Assembly (NCBI GenBank): GCA_009746045.1
Contig: RPFO01000090.1
Coordinates: forward strand, 891,298 to 955,297
From: Mesostigma viride
Lineage: Eukaryota; Streptophyta; Mesostigmatophyceae; Mesostigmatales; Mesostigmataceae
Length of the DNA stretch: 64,000 nt
Direction: 5' to 3'
Positions within the stretch are counted from its first letter, which is position 1, and every line of letters begins with the position of its first letter. A program made the translations under genes and the position numbers. Below, piece after piece: positions 10,276 to 19,704 of the stretch. The notes under the pieces are model-generated. The model made no database searches and had not been told where the DNA came from. It saw only the letters and a list, made by a program, of their open reading frames with translations.

Positions 10276-12257
10276 CGGTTCCTTTTGGAGCCCTGTCAGC
10301 GAGTACCAAGTGCAGGGCCCCGACGTGCATAACATCACGCACGAGCGGGAGGTCACCCAGCCCCGCAACGCCTCGCAGATCCTCATGAGCCTCAAGTCAC
10401 TGGAGAGTAAGCTGCGTCGAGGCAAGGAGTACTACATGTACCGTCTTGACCTCTCCAACATAGAGGTTCTCCTTAATGAGATCGGCGTGGGGTTTACACC
10501 CGAGGAGACGGAGCGTTATAACGCGGTTCTAGCGCGACGGGAGAAGCTCTTTGACGAAAGCAAGCAGGAGTTTCCCCCGCACCGCTCAGTGCTCCACCGC
10601 ATCCAGGTGAAGGAGGGCTATGGTCCCACGTCCTCCCCCATGTACCGCATGGGTCCAGTTGCATGAGCTGGTGGAGCTGAAGAAGATCTTGATGGCGCTC
10701 TTGGAGCGGGGTCTCATCGAGCCTAGCAATAGCCCCTTCTCGGCTGGTGTGCTACTGGTCCCTAAGCCTGGGGGCAAGTGGCGGCTCGTCACGGACTACC
10801 GGAAGCTCAATGCTATCACGGTAAAGTCCAAGTACCCCCTTCCGCGCATCGACGATATCTTCAACCGCGTCCAAGGAGCCACGTGCTTTACAGTCCTAGA
10901 CTGCGCGGATGGCTTCTGGCAGCTTCGCATCGCCCCGGAGGATTGTCACAAGACGGCGTTCAACACGCCCTTTGGGCATTACCAGTTTCGGGTGGCCACG
11001 ATGGGTTTGTGCAATTCCCCCGCGAGCTTCCAGATGCTCATGAACGACATCCTCCGCCCTGTCATGGGAACCGCGCATCTTCCGCAGGTTTCCCGTGACC
11101 TCAAGGACCCCAACAGGGGCGTGAAGCCCCCGTGGTCCTACAAGCGCACATGCGCTCTCGCGTACCTGGACGACATCCTCGTGTACTCCAAGACTTTCGA
11201 GGATCACTTAGAGGACGTCGACACAGTGTTGCGCATTATGGAAGAGGAGCATCTTTCGGTCCGCAAGGCCAAGGTCCGCGCTGGACGCAGCGTGCCCTTT
11301 TTGGGTCACACCCTCTCTGCCGCTGGCGTCGCGACGGACCCCGCAAAGATTGCTTCCATCCAACAGTGGCCGACCCCGACCGTCGTCAAGGGTGTGCGCA
11401 GCTTTTTGGGTATCGCGTCATACTACCGACGCTTTATCCCCCGCTTCGCGACAATAGCTGCCCCCATCAACGCCCTCCTCAAGAAGGGTGTTCCCTTTGT
11501 CTGGTCGGAATCGTGCCAGCAGGCCTTCGAGGCCCTCAAGCACAGCTTGACCACAGCACCCGTGCTCGCTATCCCGGATCCGTCAAGGCCCTTTGTGGTG
11601 GCCACGGACGCGAGCAAGGTTGCGATTGGCGGCGTCCTCCTGCAGGACCAGGGTCAGGGGTTACAGCCGGTTGAGTATATCTCCCGCACCATGATCCCCG
11701 CCGAGCGTAACTACCCGGTGCATCAGCAGGAGCTTCTTGCTGTGGTCTACTGCTGTCACACTTGGCGCCATCATCTTCTCGGGGCTCAGTTTGACGTTGC
11801 GATTAGCGAACAGGGGGACCTTGATCCCCACCGGCTGATCATCCACACGGACCATCGGCCCCTCACGCATCTGCTCGCCCAACCTAACTTGACGCCCCGT
11901 CAGGCGCGGTGGATGGAGTACTTGTCTCAGTTTGCCCCTTTCAAAATTCAGTACGTGAAGGGTGCAGAGATCTAGAATGTGGTCCCGGACGCCCTTTCTC
12001 GGCGGGCGGACTACGAAGATTTTTATGAGACTATGGACGTACTTCACACCACATGTGGCTCCGCGCAGGAGCCTGGCGCGCCCTTGGGGAAAGGGAGGGG
12101 TCCCGGTCACGAGTGCCACTCAGCCACGTGGTACCGGCTCAGGGAATTTTTCACCTGCAGCGCATCGGGCCCCCCACCATTTTTTCGGAGTACGTGCACC
12201 AAACCCTTGAGGAGGAGGCGGACACGTACACGATCACTTCTGTCCTGGAGACGTTGA
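10229..12257 (+). pseudogene. Reverse transcriptase and RNase H of element A (frameshifted, one in-frame stop)
   Basis: The RT entry (PPHRSVLHRIQV, about 10575) is in one frame and the rest in another after a shift near 10660. Conserved gypsy RT blocks follow: LVPKPGGKWRLVTDYRKLN, the TVLDCADGFWQ block, NSPASFQMLMND, and the catalytic YLDD at 11163-11174. The RNase H region has VVATDASKVAIGGVL (about 11600) and HTDHRPLTHLL. A TAG at 11973-11975 interrupts just before NVVPDALSRR, the usual link to integrase. Together these would copy the element RNA into DNA and degrade the RNA template. Confidence 0.88.
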
Positions 12258-12430
12258 TTAGTCGGTTCACTGTCACGGAGCCCGCGGCCTTATTAGAGGC
12301 AATCAGGTCGCACCCCAAGCAGATGGGCAAGCTCCCGTCGGCAAGTTCCAGGACGGGCGACTCTATGTCATGGTGAGGCCAGACTGCTGGCGCCTGTACG
12401 TCCCGGAGTTATGCCGAGCGGCTCTGCTCC

Positions 12431-13765
12431 ATGAGCTCCATGACTCTCTCGCCGGACGGTGGCCACCAAGGGATCCACCGCTTGCTGCCACGGGCCAGAA
12501 AGAACTTCTATTGGCCAGGCATGCGAGAGTACATTGAGACGTACGTGCGCGAGTGTCCATCATGTCAGATCATGAAGTCCCGCAATACGGGCTCACAGGC
12601 GGTCCCCCAGACCCTACCAGACCCGATGGGCCCTTGGGATTCCCTGATGATGGATTTTGTTGGCCCCTTCCGGAAGACCAAGAATGGCAACAGCATGATT
12701 CTGGTTTTCCTGGACCGTTTGACGCGCATGTGTCACCTGGCACCATGTCCGGCCGAACTCACGGCCGAGGCTTGCGCTAAGCTATACCTTCACCATGTGT
12801 TCAGGTACCACGGACTCAGCCGGCAATTCATATCGGACCGTGACAAGCTGTTCACGGCCCGCTTCTGGCAGGAGTTCTTTGAATGCCTGGGCACCAAGGT
12901 GTCGCTGGGGACAGCATATCACAGCTCGTCCTCCCACCTGGTGGAGAGGCTGAACCGCACAGTGCAAGAGACCATGCGCCACTACACCGACGCGGTGGGA
13001 AGCAACTGGGAAGAGTTCTTGGGTTTGGTGGAGTTCTCCCTGAATAACGCCCCCCAGGCAGCTCATGGCTTCACACCATTCTTCCTCAACACGGGCAGGC
13101 ATCCGCTCACGCCGACTGACCTTCTCACAAGCCCAGCCTTAGCTGAAAAGTCGGTCCGGCGAGACACCCTCGAAGGGGTGGAGAGGCTGCTGGTCCAGAT
13201 GCGCCAGGCCCATGACAGTGCGGTCAAGGGCTACCGGGCCGCCGCTGAGCGCTATATGGCGAGGACTGCTGGCCGCCTAGATGCGCAAACGCCGGCCATC
13301 GAGGTGGGCGACTGGGTACTGGTGGAAGGCCCCCGCCTAGGACGTTTCTCTCAGAAGGTAGAGGGTGAGCTCAAGACAAAGCTCCGTCCTATGTTCCTGG
13401 GGCCACACAAGGTTCTGGAGAAGCTTGGAGATGTGATGTTCAAGGTGGACATCCCGAGCTCCTGGAACACTTCCTCCAACTTCCATCGAGACCAGCTCAA
13501 GTTATACCACCAGAACTCCATCCAAGGTCGGCTCAACCCGCCGGCCCCTGTCGAGTACAACCCCGAGACTGGAGAACAGGAAGACGAGGTGGCCGAGATC
13601 GTGGACCACCGGGACATCAAGCGTGGGAGAGGTAGACAGCGACAGTATCGCGTACGGTGGCGTTTTGCTCAGCATGATTACGAGGATTCGTGGCGAACCG
13701 AGAATGAGCTAGAAGGGTGTGAACGTCTGCTTCGCGAGTATAAGGCCAAGCATGCCCTCCACTAG
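12431..13765 (+). CDS. Integrase with C-terminal chromodomain of element A
   Basis: An HHCC zinc-binding module is visible (GGHQGIHRLL, then C-P-S-C at about 12555). The catalytic core follows, with its first Asp in MDFVGPF (12653-12655), the second in FISDRDK and the Glu in SSSSHLVERLNRT. After a GPY/F-like region (LRPMFLGPHKVLEKLGD) the C-terminus EIVDHRDIKRG...YRVRWR...DSW is a chromodomain (about 13585-13745). This identifies the element as a chromovirus, a group in which the domain can direct insertion to marked chromatin. The N-terminus is joined to RNase H through a region with at least one frameshift (12050-12430). Confidence 0.9.
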   Translation: MSSMTLSPDGGHQGIHRLLPRARKNFYWPGMREYIETYVRECPSCQIMKSRNTGSQAVPQTLPDPMGPWDSLMMDFVGPFRKTKNGNSMILVFLDRLTRMCHLAPCPAELTAEACAKLYLHHVFRYHGLSRQFISDRDKLFTARFWQEFFECLGTKVSLGTAYHSSSSHLVERLNRTVQETMRHYTDAVGSNWEEFLGLVEFSLNNAPQAAHGFTPFFLNTGRHPLTPTDLLTSPALAEKSVRRDTLEGVERLLVQMRQAHDSAVKGYRAAAERYMARTAGRLDAQTPAIEVGDWVLVEGPRLGRFSQKVEGELKTKLRPMFLGPHKVLEKLGDVMFKVDIPSSWNTSSNFHRDQLKLYHQNSIQGRLNPPAPVEYNPETGEQEDEVAEIVDHRDIKRGRGRQRQYRVRWRFAQHDYEDSWRTENELEGCERLLREYKAKHALH

Positions 13766-13955
13766 GCTACCGCGAAGGTAGTAGTGGTGGGGGCGCTATG
13801 ACAACGGGCTTGATCACGTGTAGCCAGGATGCCGCGAAGGCACTTGTGTTATTCACGTCGATGTGTACGCAGCCAGTGGCGGAGCCTAAGACTCCTGACC
13901 AACGCCAGGTGCAAACAGGGCCGACTCGGCGAACGGGGGTTCTGTCACACCTGCG

Positions 13956-15120
13956 GTGACACCGATCCAACAACGGGACGGTGATGCCGTGCGAACCATT
14001 CGGACCCAGGGAACGGGGGGGATGACGGTTCTTGTCGGGACGGGACCGACCCGGCGAACGGGCGGCTCGACCGACCTGACCAAGCTCGGTTCCGAGGTTA
14101 TTGAGCGCAACCAGAAACGGCCCCAAGTGGAACCGGATGCCCAGCGAGAAGTTAGACGTCGCGCATGTACGAACGAGGTGTCGGCGGGCAGCGTCTCCGC
14201 GGATTCCCAGAGTCCGCGCCGAGAAGCTCGAACTTACTCCGAGCGGGTGGCCCGCGTGGAGACGTCCCGCGCCCATCTACCAGAGAGGCGTGGCCCGATA
14301 CCAGCGGTGGGCTTTATATCTCCCGCGCTGGGGTCTTTGATCGTACAGGCGGTGGCTCGACCGGCGCCATGGACGGTGGGCGCTTACGTCAGCGCGTTTC
14401 CCGGCCCACAACGAGTACGCCCCTTACGCGAGTTTCGGGGTGTTCCCGTCTACATTGAACTCCCACCACCGCCGTTCGTGGCCGTCGACAGCGCGGACTA
14501 TCATCGACCGCAACCGCTGCACTTTGAGGCAGGAACTCATGCGTATGTGGAGCGAGGCTCCATGCGCGAGCTAGTCTGCTTCGACTTGCACCCAGGGAGG
14601 GCGGCCCCGCGACCCCAGGACTGCCTAGAATCGACGCCAGAGGGTTCTGGTACGCGTTACGGCCCCAAGCGGGAGCTGCCAAAATACATGGTAGATGGTA
14701 CATAAACCTCGAAAGGTTGACTGTCCCAAGTATGCTCCGTGCGAGGGAGAGGCATTCCTCGACTGGGTTGTGCCCAACTTTGTGAGGGCTCCGGGCTTTC
14801 GCTTAATTCAACGCTCTCCAGGTGCGCGTCGTAGTGTTGACCATGGCGGGAGGTTTCTTTGCGGAGCATGGATGTGGGGTTATTGATTGGAACGCAGGCA
14901 CAATCATGTTCACGCACCCGCAATACCTGGCCGCATTCATGTCGTGCTGGCCCACCGGGACGTGGGTAGACCTCGCTCAAACGCGCACCAACGTGAACGA
15001 ATACCAGCTCGCATACAATGCGGATCACCTCGCTAACCCCGGGAAGATCCTCGAGGAAATTGGTGAGCAGGGTCGCCAGGTACTCCACGAGTATCGTCAA
15101 CGGAAGGCGCGGTCGGGAGG
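13956..15120 (+). CDS. Extra 3' ORF of element A, of unknown function
   Basis: This lies between integrase and the 3' LTR, where env or accessory genes sit in some gypsy elements. A first frame (13956-14705) is Arg/Pro-rich and then carries RGVPVYIELPPPPF. A second (14695-14886) and a third (from about 14822) continue with CGVIDWNAGTIMFTHPQY and GTWVDLAQTRTNVNEYQLAY. The same spaced residues (CG-x-x-DW, T-x-x-x-Y, G-x-W-x-D, Y-Q, LA-x-x-G) occur in the 3' ORF of element C (62871-64000), so this is a conserved coding unit and not chance. I see no signal peptide or membrane segment, so I do not call it an envelope gene. The start codon is not determined and at least one frameshift is present. 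Confidence 0.6.
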
Positions 15121-15470
15121 GGTGGGCCGCAGCATTGGATCGAGGAATGTGAGGGTCGCGACCTCCTCATGGATGGATTGCAACGGGATGGCGACAGCAT
15201 CCCATCGGCTATCAAGGAATTGTCCTTGTGTGGCAACGCCGGGGAGAATTGGCTTTACTAACCCGCTGGCGAACAGGGGTTGGGACATAGTATCCCCATG
15301 GCCGATTTTGTACCATTGTTCTCTATAGCTGACTGCCCAGCCTGGGCAATTGTCGCTTTTGTGTGTTGCTTGTTTTGCTTGCAAGAGCTTCTCTTTTTCT
15401 TGTTTGTTTGTTTGTGTTAATTGTCTTGTTGCGTGCGCCCCAAGCCTGGACGATATAGTTATCGTCCCCT
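15121..15470. other. 3' untranslated region of element A
   Basis: No gene. A TG-rich run with TTTGTTTGTTTG lies near 15395-15420. A segment around 15262-15300 (GGGTTGGGACATAGTA) is shared with element B at 60297-60312, showing that the two elements have related 3' ends. Confidence 0.5.
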
Positions 15471-15484
15471 AGGGAAGGGAGGAG
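15471..15484 (+). promoter_or_regulatory. Polypurine tract of element A
   Basis: AGGGAAGGGAGGAG directly precedes the 3' LTR. It is the expected plus-strand primer site. Elements B and C have equivalent G-rich tracts. Confidence 0.85.
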
Positions 15485-16155
15485 TGTTACGGCCCAGACC
15501 TTTGTATGGGCGTAACAATGCCTTCAATAAATAAGTCGAAAGTCATTTGTTATTCGTTTGGGACTTTCAATAGCTCGCTTTCATAGTCCGCCGGACTATA
15601 GGACTCAATTCGGGACTTGTTTGGGAATTTGTCCTAAGTTCGGGACTTTGTGTGTTTATTTGGTACTTTGTGTGTTCCGGACCAGTTATTTTGGGCCTAG
15701 CCAGAAGTACGAGATCTTCTAGGGGCCGGGCCGGCCCTAGACTTCATACAGAACCTATTGGGGCTTGACGGCAGTATCTGGAAGATCGGCGCGCATGTCG
15801 GCGCGCCTGCACACCAACTTGCCAGCTTGGTAGCGCAGCTAGGTGAAATTGGTCTGTGCATGGACGATGGACTCTCTCTCTTTGGTTTGATGATTAATGA
15901 AACGAGTGTTGACGACTCTCTCAGACCAAGGGGCACTAATCCGGATGCCATTTGCCTCATGACATGCCGTGTTGTATAGCTAGATTAATTAATCATGCTA
16001 TAAGGCCTAGCTGAGGATAAACCGCTGCTCAGTTAGTCAATTTACTGCGATCTTTGCTTGCTATCGCGGTACGCGGATGCGCGGCTATGCCGGCTTATTA
16101 AACTGCACCTTATACTAGATTAGATCTTTCGCACCGTCCGGCTCGGGACGTAACA
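15485..16155 (+). repeat. 3' LTR of element A
   Basis: The 671-bp copy of 5614-6287 ends CGTAACA and is followed by the target duplication ATACG. Confidence 0.93.
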
Positions 16156-16300
16156 ATACGTGGGTTCACGGGCGCATGTCAAAGGCTCAAGGGCTCAACT
16201 ACTAGGCTGCATTCCTGGCAAGTGGCCTTGGACTTGGGAGGAGTTGGCACTATATCAAGTAACGTGCGTGTCTGCAACTTGCCCGTTGAATCTCTACGGC

Positions 16301-17191
16301 GGAGCCAATTTTCGGAAGAACCTCACCCTTATGCTTGCAAATTCGGGACAAATTCGGTGGATGGATGGATGGATGGATGGATGGATGGATGGATGGATGG
16401 ATGGATGGATGGATGGATGGATGGATGGATGGATGGATGGATGGATGGATGGATGGATGGATGGATGGATGGATGGATGGATGGATGGATGGATGGATGG
16501 ATGGATGGATGGATGGATGGATGGATGGATGGATGGATGGATGGATGGATGGATGGATGGATGGATGGATGGATGGATGGATGGATGGATGGATGGATGG
16601 ATGGATGGATGGATGGATGGATGGATGGATGGATGGATGGATGGATGGATGGATGGATGGATGGATGGATGGATGGATGGATGGATGGATGGATGGATGG
16701 ATGGATGGATGGATGGATGGATGGATGGATGGATGGATGGATGGATGGATGGATGGATGGATGGATGGATGGATGGATGGATGGATGGATGGATGGATGG
16801 ATGGATGGATGGATGGATGGATGGATGGATGGATGGATGGATGGATGGATGGATGGATGGATGGATGGATGGATGGATGGATGGATGGATGGATGGATGG
16901 ATGGATGGATGGATGGATGGATGGATGGATGGATGGATGGATGGATGGATGGATGGATGGATGGATGGATGGATGGATGGATGGATGGATGGATGGATGG
17001 ATGGATGGATGGATGGATGGATGGATGGATGGATGGATGGATGGATGGATGGATGGATGGATGGATGGATGGATGGATGGATGGATGGATTGACGGATTT
17101 TCATCCCCTATTCCTATGTTTTCTCACGTGTACGGCCTTATAAGCTTCACCAATTCTGGCGAACCTAACGGTTCTTCCGAAAATTGGCTCC
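16301..17191. repeat. Perfect 22-bp inverted repeat enclosing a microsatellite
   Basis: The left arm at 16301-16322 (starting GGAGCCAATTTTCGG) and the right arm at 17170-17191 are exact reverse complements. The sequence between them is the GGAT array plus about 35 bp on the left and 80 bp on the right. The arms do not extend outwards or inwards. This is the layout of a small foldback element or MITE that acquired and expanded a tetranucleotide repeat. Confidence 0.75.
16358..17090. repeat. (GGAT)n microsatellite, about 183 units
   Basis: An apparently uninterrupted 733-bp tetranucleotide tract. All six frames are open, reading as MDGW on one strand and SIHP on the other, so the long open frames here are artefacts. 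The true allele length is uncertain because such tracts are hard to assemble. Confidence 0.97.
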
Positions 17192-17572
17192 ACCAGATCA
17201 TTCGAACAATCTGTGCCTTGTTGGCATTGTGTATGGGGTTGTCTGTGGAATCGCTGATGCAATGTTCATTGATTGCACGCAATGTCCAGACCAATTGATG
17301 TGCACCCTGAGTGCCAGCCAGATCAAGTAAGAGCCTGTAATTAACCCTCTGCATATTGCATCGCACGCATGCTGCATGACCTGATGGCGATTATGTGCAG
17401 TCACCAAGCATGCATGATCGAGTTTTCCGTGTCCTGCCACAGCCTCTCCATGCATGTCATAGAATAGAGCCAGCTGGCACATATTCCACCATATTCCACC
17501 AACTGGTGGTGGGATTGAAGATGCAGATTGCCCAACGCGTATCTAGTGCTACGGATATTCTATGCTGTAATA
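17192..17572. other. Unassigned sequence left of the virus
   Basis: No gene is seen. The 31 bp at 17521-17551 recur with two mismatches at 44684-44714, upstream of the RLE retrotransposon, so part of this is dispersed repeat. Confidence 0.45.
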
Positions 17573-17674
17573 TATCTATATAGCCCATCATTGAGTGATG
17601 GAGCCGTGTGGGGTACCGGGGAGCCATTCTTGAGTGATGATGGTTGAGTGATAAATTGAGTGATAAAATATTGG
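17573..17674 (+). repeat. Outer terminal inverted repeat, left
   Basis: About 102 bp, reverse-complementary to 35876-35977 with only a few mismatches. It contains four direct copies of TTGAGTGAT (17591, 17630, 17644, 17656). Such iterated motifs near a terminus are typical of recombinase or replication-protein binding sites. Confidence 0.85.
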
Positions 17675-17816
17675 GGTTTTTGGTTTGCTACTGACATCTG
17701 TCACAGTGCAGCCACGCCTTCCCGACCCCTGCCAACCCTGGCTCAGGGGTCGCGGGGCTCTAGGATGCCCTAGAAATGCTGGCATTCGTCACCGGTCACA
17801 CAAAAACCACACCGCG

Positions 17817-17953
17817 TCAACGTGTGTGTGTGTGTGATAGGCAAATTTGCTCAGAGATTTTAAAGGTAGTTCTATACTTATCTGAGCAATTTTGCCTATT
17901 CTGACAGAACCATCAACCACCAACCCAACCACGCCACACACCAAACCACACAC
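17817..17953 (+). repeat. Inner terminal inverted repeat, left
   Basis: Begins TCAACGTGTGTG and is reverse-complementary to 34722-34860, with small differences in a TG-repeat portion. Within it, 17837-17855 and 17881-17900 are themselves inverted (ATAGGCAAA..TTGCTCAGA against TCTGAGCAATTTTGCCTAT), so each terminus can fold into a hairpin with arms of about 19-20 bp and a loop of about 25 nt. Confidence 0.88.
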
Positions 17954-18009
17954 CTGCTTGCCTGCGCGTTCCTGCGGATTCCTGCGCCGTCGCGGGAGAG
18001 GAGCGGGTG

Positions 18010-18387
18010 TCAATCGCTTCTCAGGAGCTGCAGTCGTTCTTTCACTTGGTCAAACGTCAAAGAGGAAATGGATTGTCTGCCGGTGACGCAGCCGGCCATT
18101 ATGGATAAAACGACCAAGTCCTCGCACGCCTTGATAATTTCGTCCAGAGTCGCGTCGTCTTCCAAGGCGCACACAGCAGCCGACGAGAAGATGCGTGGAT
18201 CTTCTATGTGGTCTAATTCGAGATTGTAATTATCCTCGTATGGATCGGGCTTTCCGGCGACGGTGCAAGAAACTCGCGCGACTTCTGCGGCGTTGACGGA
18301 CCTCCGCGTGCCGCTCTGAATGTACCCGCCACTGCCCGGTTTGCAGGCCTCGATGCAATTGAGAATGTCATTCATGGTAACGAACAT
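18010..18387 (-). CDS. Hypothetical viral protein, 125 aa
   Basis: Unrecognised, mainly acidic protein with Cys residues and a helical C-terminal half (TFDQVKERLQLL). The ATG at 18387 is preceded 28 nt upstream by an AGATAA/TTATCT motif shared with other genes of the virus. A second Met four codons later is possible. It is the last gene of the leftward arm and lies next to the terminal repeat. It has no transmembrane segment or recognised domain. Confidence 0.65.
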   Translation of the reverse strand: MFVTMNDILNCIEACKPGSGGYIQSGTRRSVNAAEVARVSCTVAGKPDPYEDNYNLELDHIEDPRIFSSAAVCALEDDATLDEIIKACEDLVVLSIMAGCVTGRQSISSLTFDQVKERLQLLRSD

Positions 18388-18483
18388 GCTGGAAACGTTT
18401 TATAGATTCATGTAAGATAATTTATTAATCGAAATACGATAACATGCACCATTTACACTGAGTCATTACGCGTTAAATCCTGT

Positions 18484-18981
18484 CTACTTGTGATGGCATT
18501 TACACGAATCGAATCCGCGGACCTTCTCGAAGCGCAAGACGACAAGAAAGCTGTCTGCGGAATTAGGTGACACATAGTCAGCGTCGCCGTCGCCGCGGTC
18601 CAGATGAACCATCCGCACCGTCAAACGCCCTCCGTTTCGGAACAGGAATGGGTTCTCGAGATTGAAATAGCTGTGGTCATTTATCATGTTGTAGGATGTC
18701 GCCTCGGTCCCGTAGCATTCGTCAGATACTAACGCCACCTCGTCGTTTAAGTTGTGCGACCCGCCCGTGAAATCCGGCGAGACTAGTCCGATAGTCTTGT
18801 AATTGCCAGCGCCTTCGACATTTGCCATATAAGCAGCATGTGCTCCTCCACGCCAGGTGTCGTCGATTACAGGAGCCCTAGCGTCTGGCTTTACGACAAA
18901 CACGGCCCGCATGGTCGTTTCATCGAACTCTTGTGCCTTCCCAGAGTCTAAGATGACTTGGTAGAAATACGGATAGTCCAT
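18484..18981 (-). CDS. Hypothetical viral protein, about 165 aa
   Basis: Unrecognised protein with alternating hydrophobic and polar residues, suggesting a beta-rich fold; it ends in a Cys/His-rich tail (CKCHHK). An upstream ATG at 18996 is in frame. I prefer 18981 (MDYPYF) because the conserved TTATCT motif (19004-19009) then lies 23 nt upstream, as for neighbouring genes. It stops with TAG. Its position among capsid and adhesin genes suggests a virion component, but this is inference only. Confidence 0.65.
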   Translation of the reverse strand: MDYPYFYQVILDSGKAQEFDETTMRAVFVVKPDARAPVIDDTWRGGAHAAYMANVEGAGNYKTIGLVSPDFTGGSHNLNDEVALVSDECYGTEATSYNMINDHSYFNLENPFLFRNGGRLTVRMVHLDRGDGDADYVSPNSADSFLVVLRFEKVRGFDSCKCHHK

Positions 18982-19025
18982 GGCTTTGTTATACATTTAC
19001 GGGAGATAATAGTTCAACCGGCTAT

Positions 19026-19503
19026 CTACGTTGGTATGGCGGCAGGCGTGCCCCATTTGTGCACTAGATAACCTCGGATCTGTTCGAGCTCGGCCGCGGT
19101 CTTGGCGGTGCTGTAGATCAGGATCTCGCCGGTCCACCCGTCCCAGTTACGAGTGCTCCAATCTATATCCGCGCCAACACAAATCCTTCCTGGATTCTGT
19201 ACCGCCGTACCGGTGTACGCCCCACCATCTCTACCATCAAATCTGGATGGACGTTTTTGGCGTGCTTCCTAGGTCACACGACACTGCCATCACGTGCGCC
19301 CGGCCGTCGTAAAACTCTGCATTCGTGCAGATCGGTTGAGTGGCTCCGTCCGTACCCAAAAGCGCATAAAACTTGTAATCGTCGCAGTTGTTGCAGATGC
19401 CCAGTCCGTAATTACTTTGAGCACCGACAACAAGACCTTTCACGCTACTACCTGACCCGCGAGGGTAAACACTCGGGGTGTTTGATTTTGCGACGACGAT
19501 CAT
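19026..19503 (-). pseudogene. LamG/concanavalin-like lectin domain protein, frameshifted
   Basis: A first frame (19503 to about 19240) reads MIVVAKSNTPSVYP...FYALLGTDG...FYDGRAHVMAV. After a one-base shift near 19240 another frame continues with DGGAYTGTA, WDGWTGEILIYSTA and EQIRGYLVHKWGTPAA, stopping at 19026-19028. The ending GYL-x-HKWG is a hallmark of LamG-like domains in viruses of protists. Open sequence in a third frame upstream of 19503 (LRNGLQSDGFFGVVRK) suggests that the N-terminus is also displaced by an indel. The likely role is binding glycans on the host surface. In this copy the protein would be truncated. Confidence 0.65.
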
Positions 19504-19704
19504 AGTGTTTTGCGGACGACCCCAAAAAAACCGTCGCTCTGGAGCCCGTTACGCAAACTGTAACTGAATTGAAGAGACCGCTTAGAGTTTAAGCTTGTTG
19601 TCGATGGTCGGCGCATTGGTGGTGAAGCACAGTAAGTGCTGGGTCCCCTTCTTGTCCTTCATACCCCGTACCGAAGTCGTGGCGAGGTGGTAAAATTGGT
19701 GTTG

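Larger units (their letters stand above)
5614..16155 (+). mobile_element. Ty3/gypsy LTR retrotransposon with chromodomain (element A), 10.5 kb
   Basis: Two LTRs of about 670 bp (5614-6287 and 15485-16155) flank a PBS, a gag-protease-RT-RNase H-integrase array in Ty3/gypsy order, and a polypurine tract. The 5-bp direct repeat ATACG lies immediately outside both LTRs (5609-5613 and 16156-16160), a perfect target-site duplication. The LTRs differ by about six substitutions and three small indels, so the insertion is fairly recent. Internal frames carry several frameshifts and one in-frame TAG, so this copy is probably inactive unless these are assembly errors. Confidence 0.92.

Noticed and set aside
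5585-16180. A-box-like and B-box-like sequences flanking the element A insertion (GCCAAAGTGGTTA and GGGTTCACGGG), suggesting a split tRNA gene
   Set aside because: After removing the element the two boxes are only about 20 nt apart, too close for a tRNA, and no acceptor stem pairs.
16160-17298. Very long open frames encoding MDGW or SIHP repeats
   Set aside because: They are translations of the GGAT microsatellite. All frames are open because the unit is 4 bp and contains no stop.
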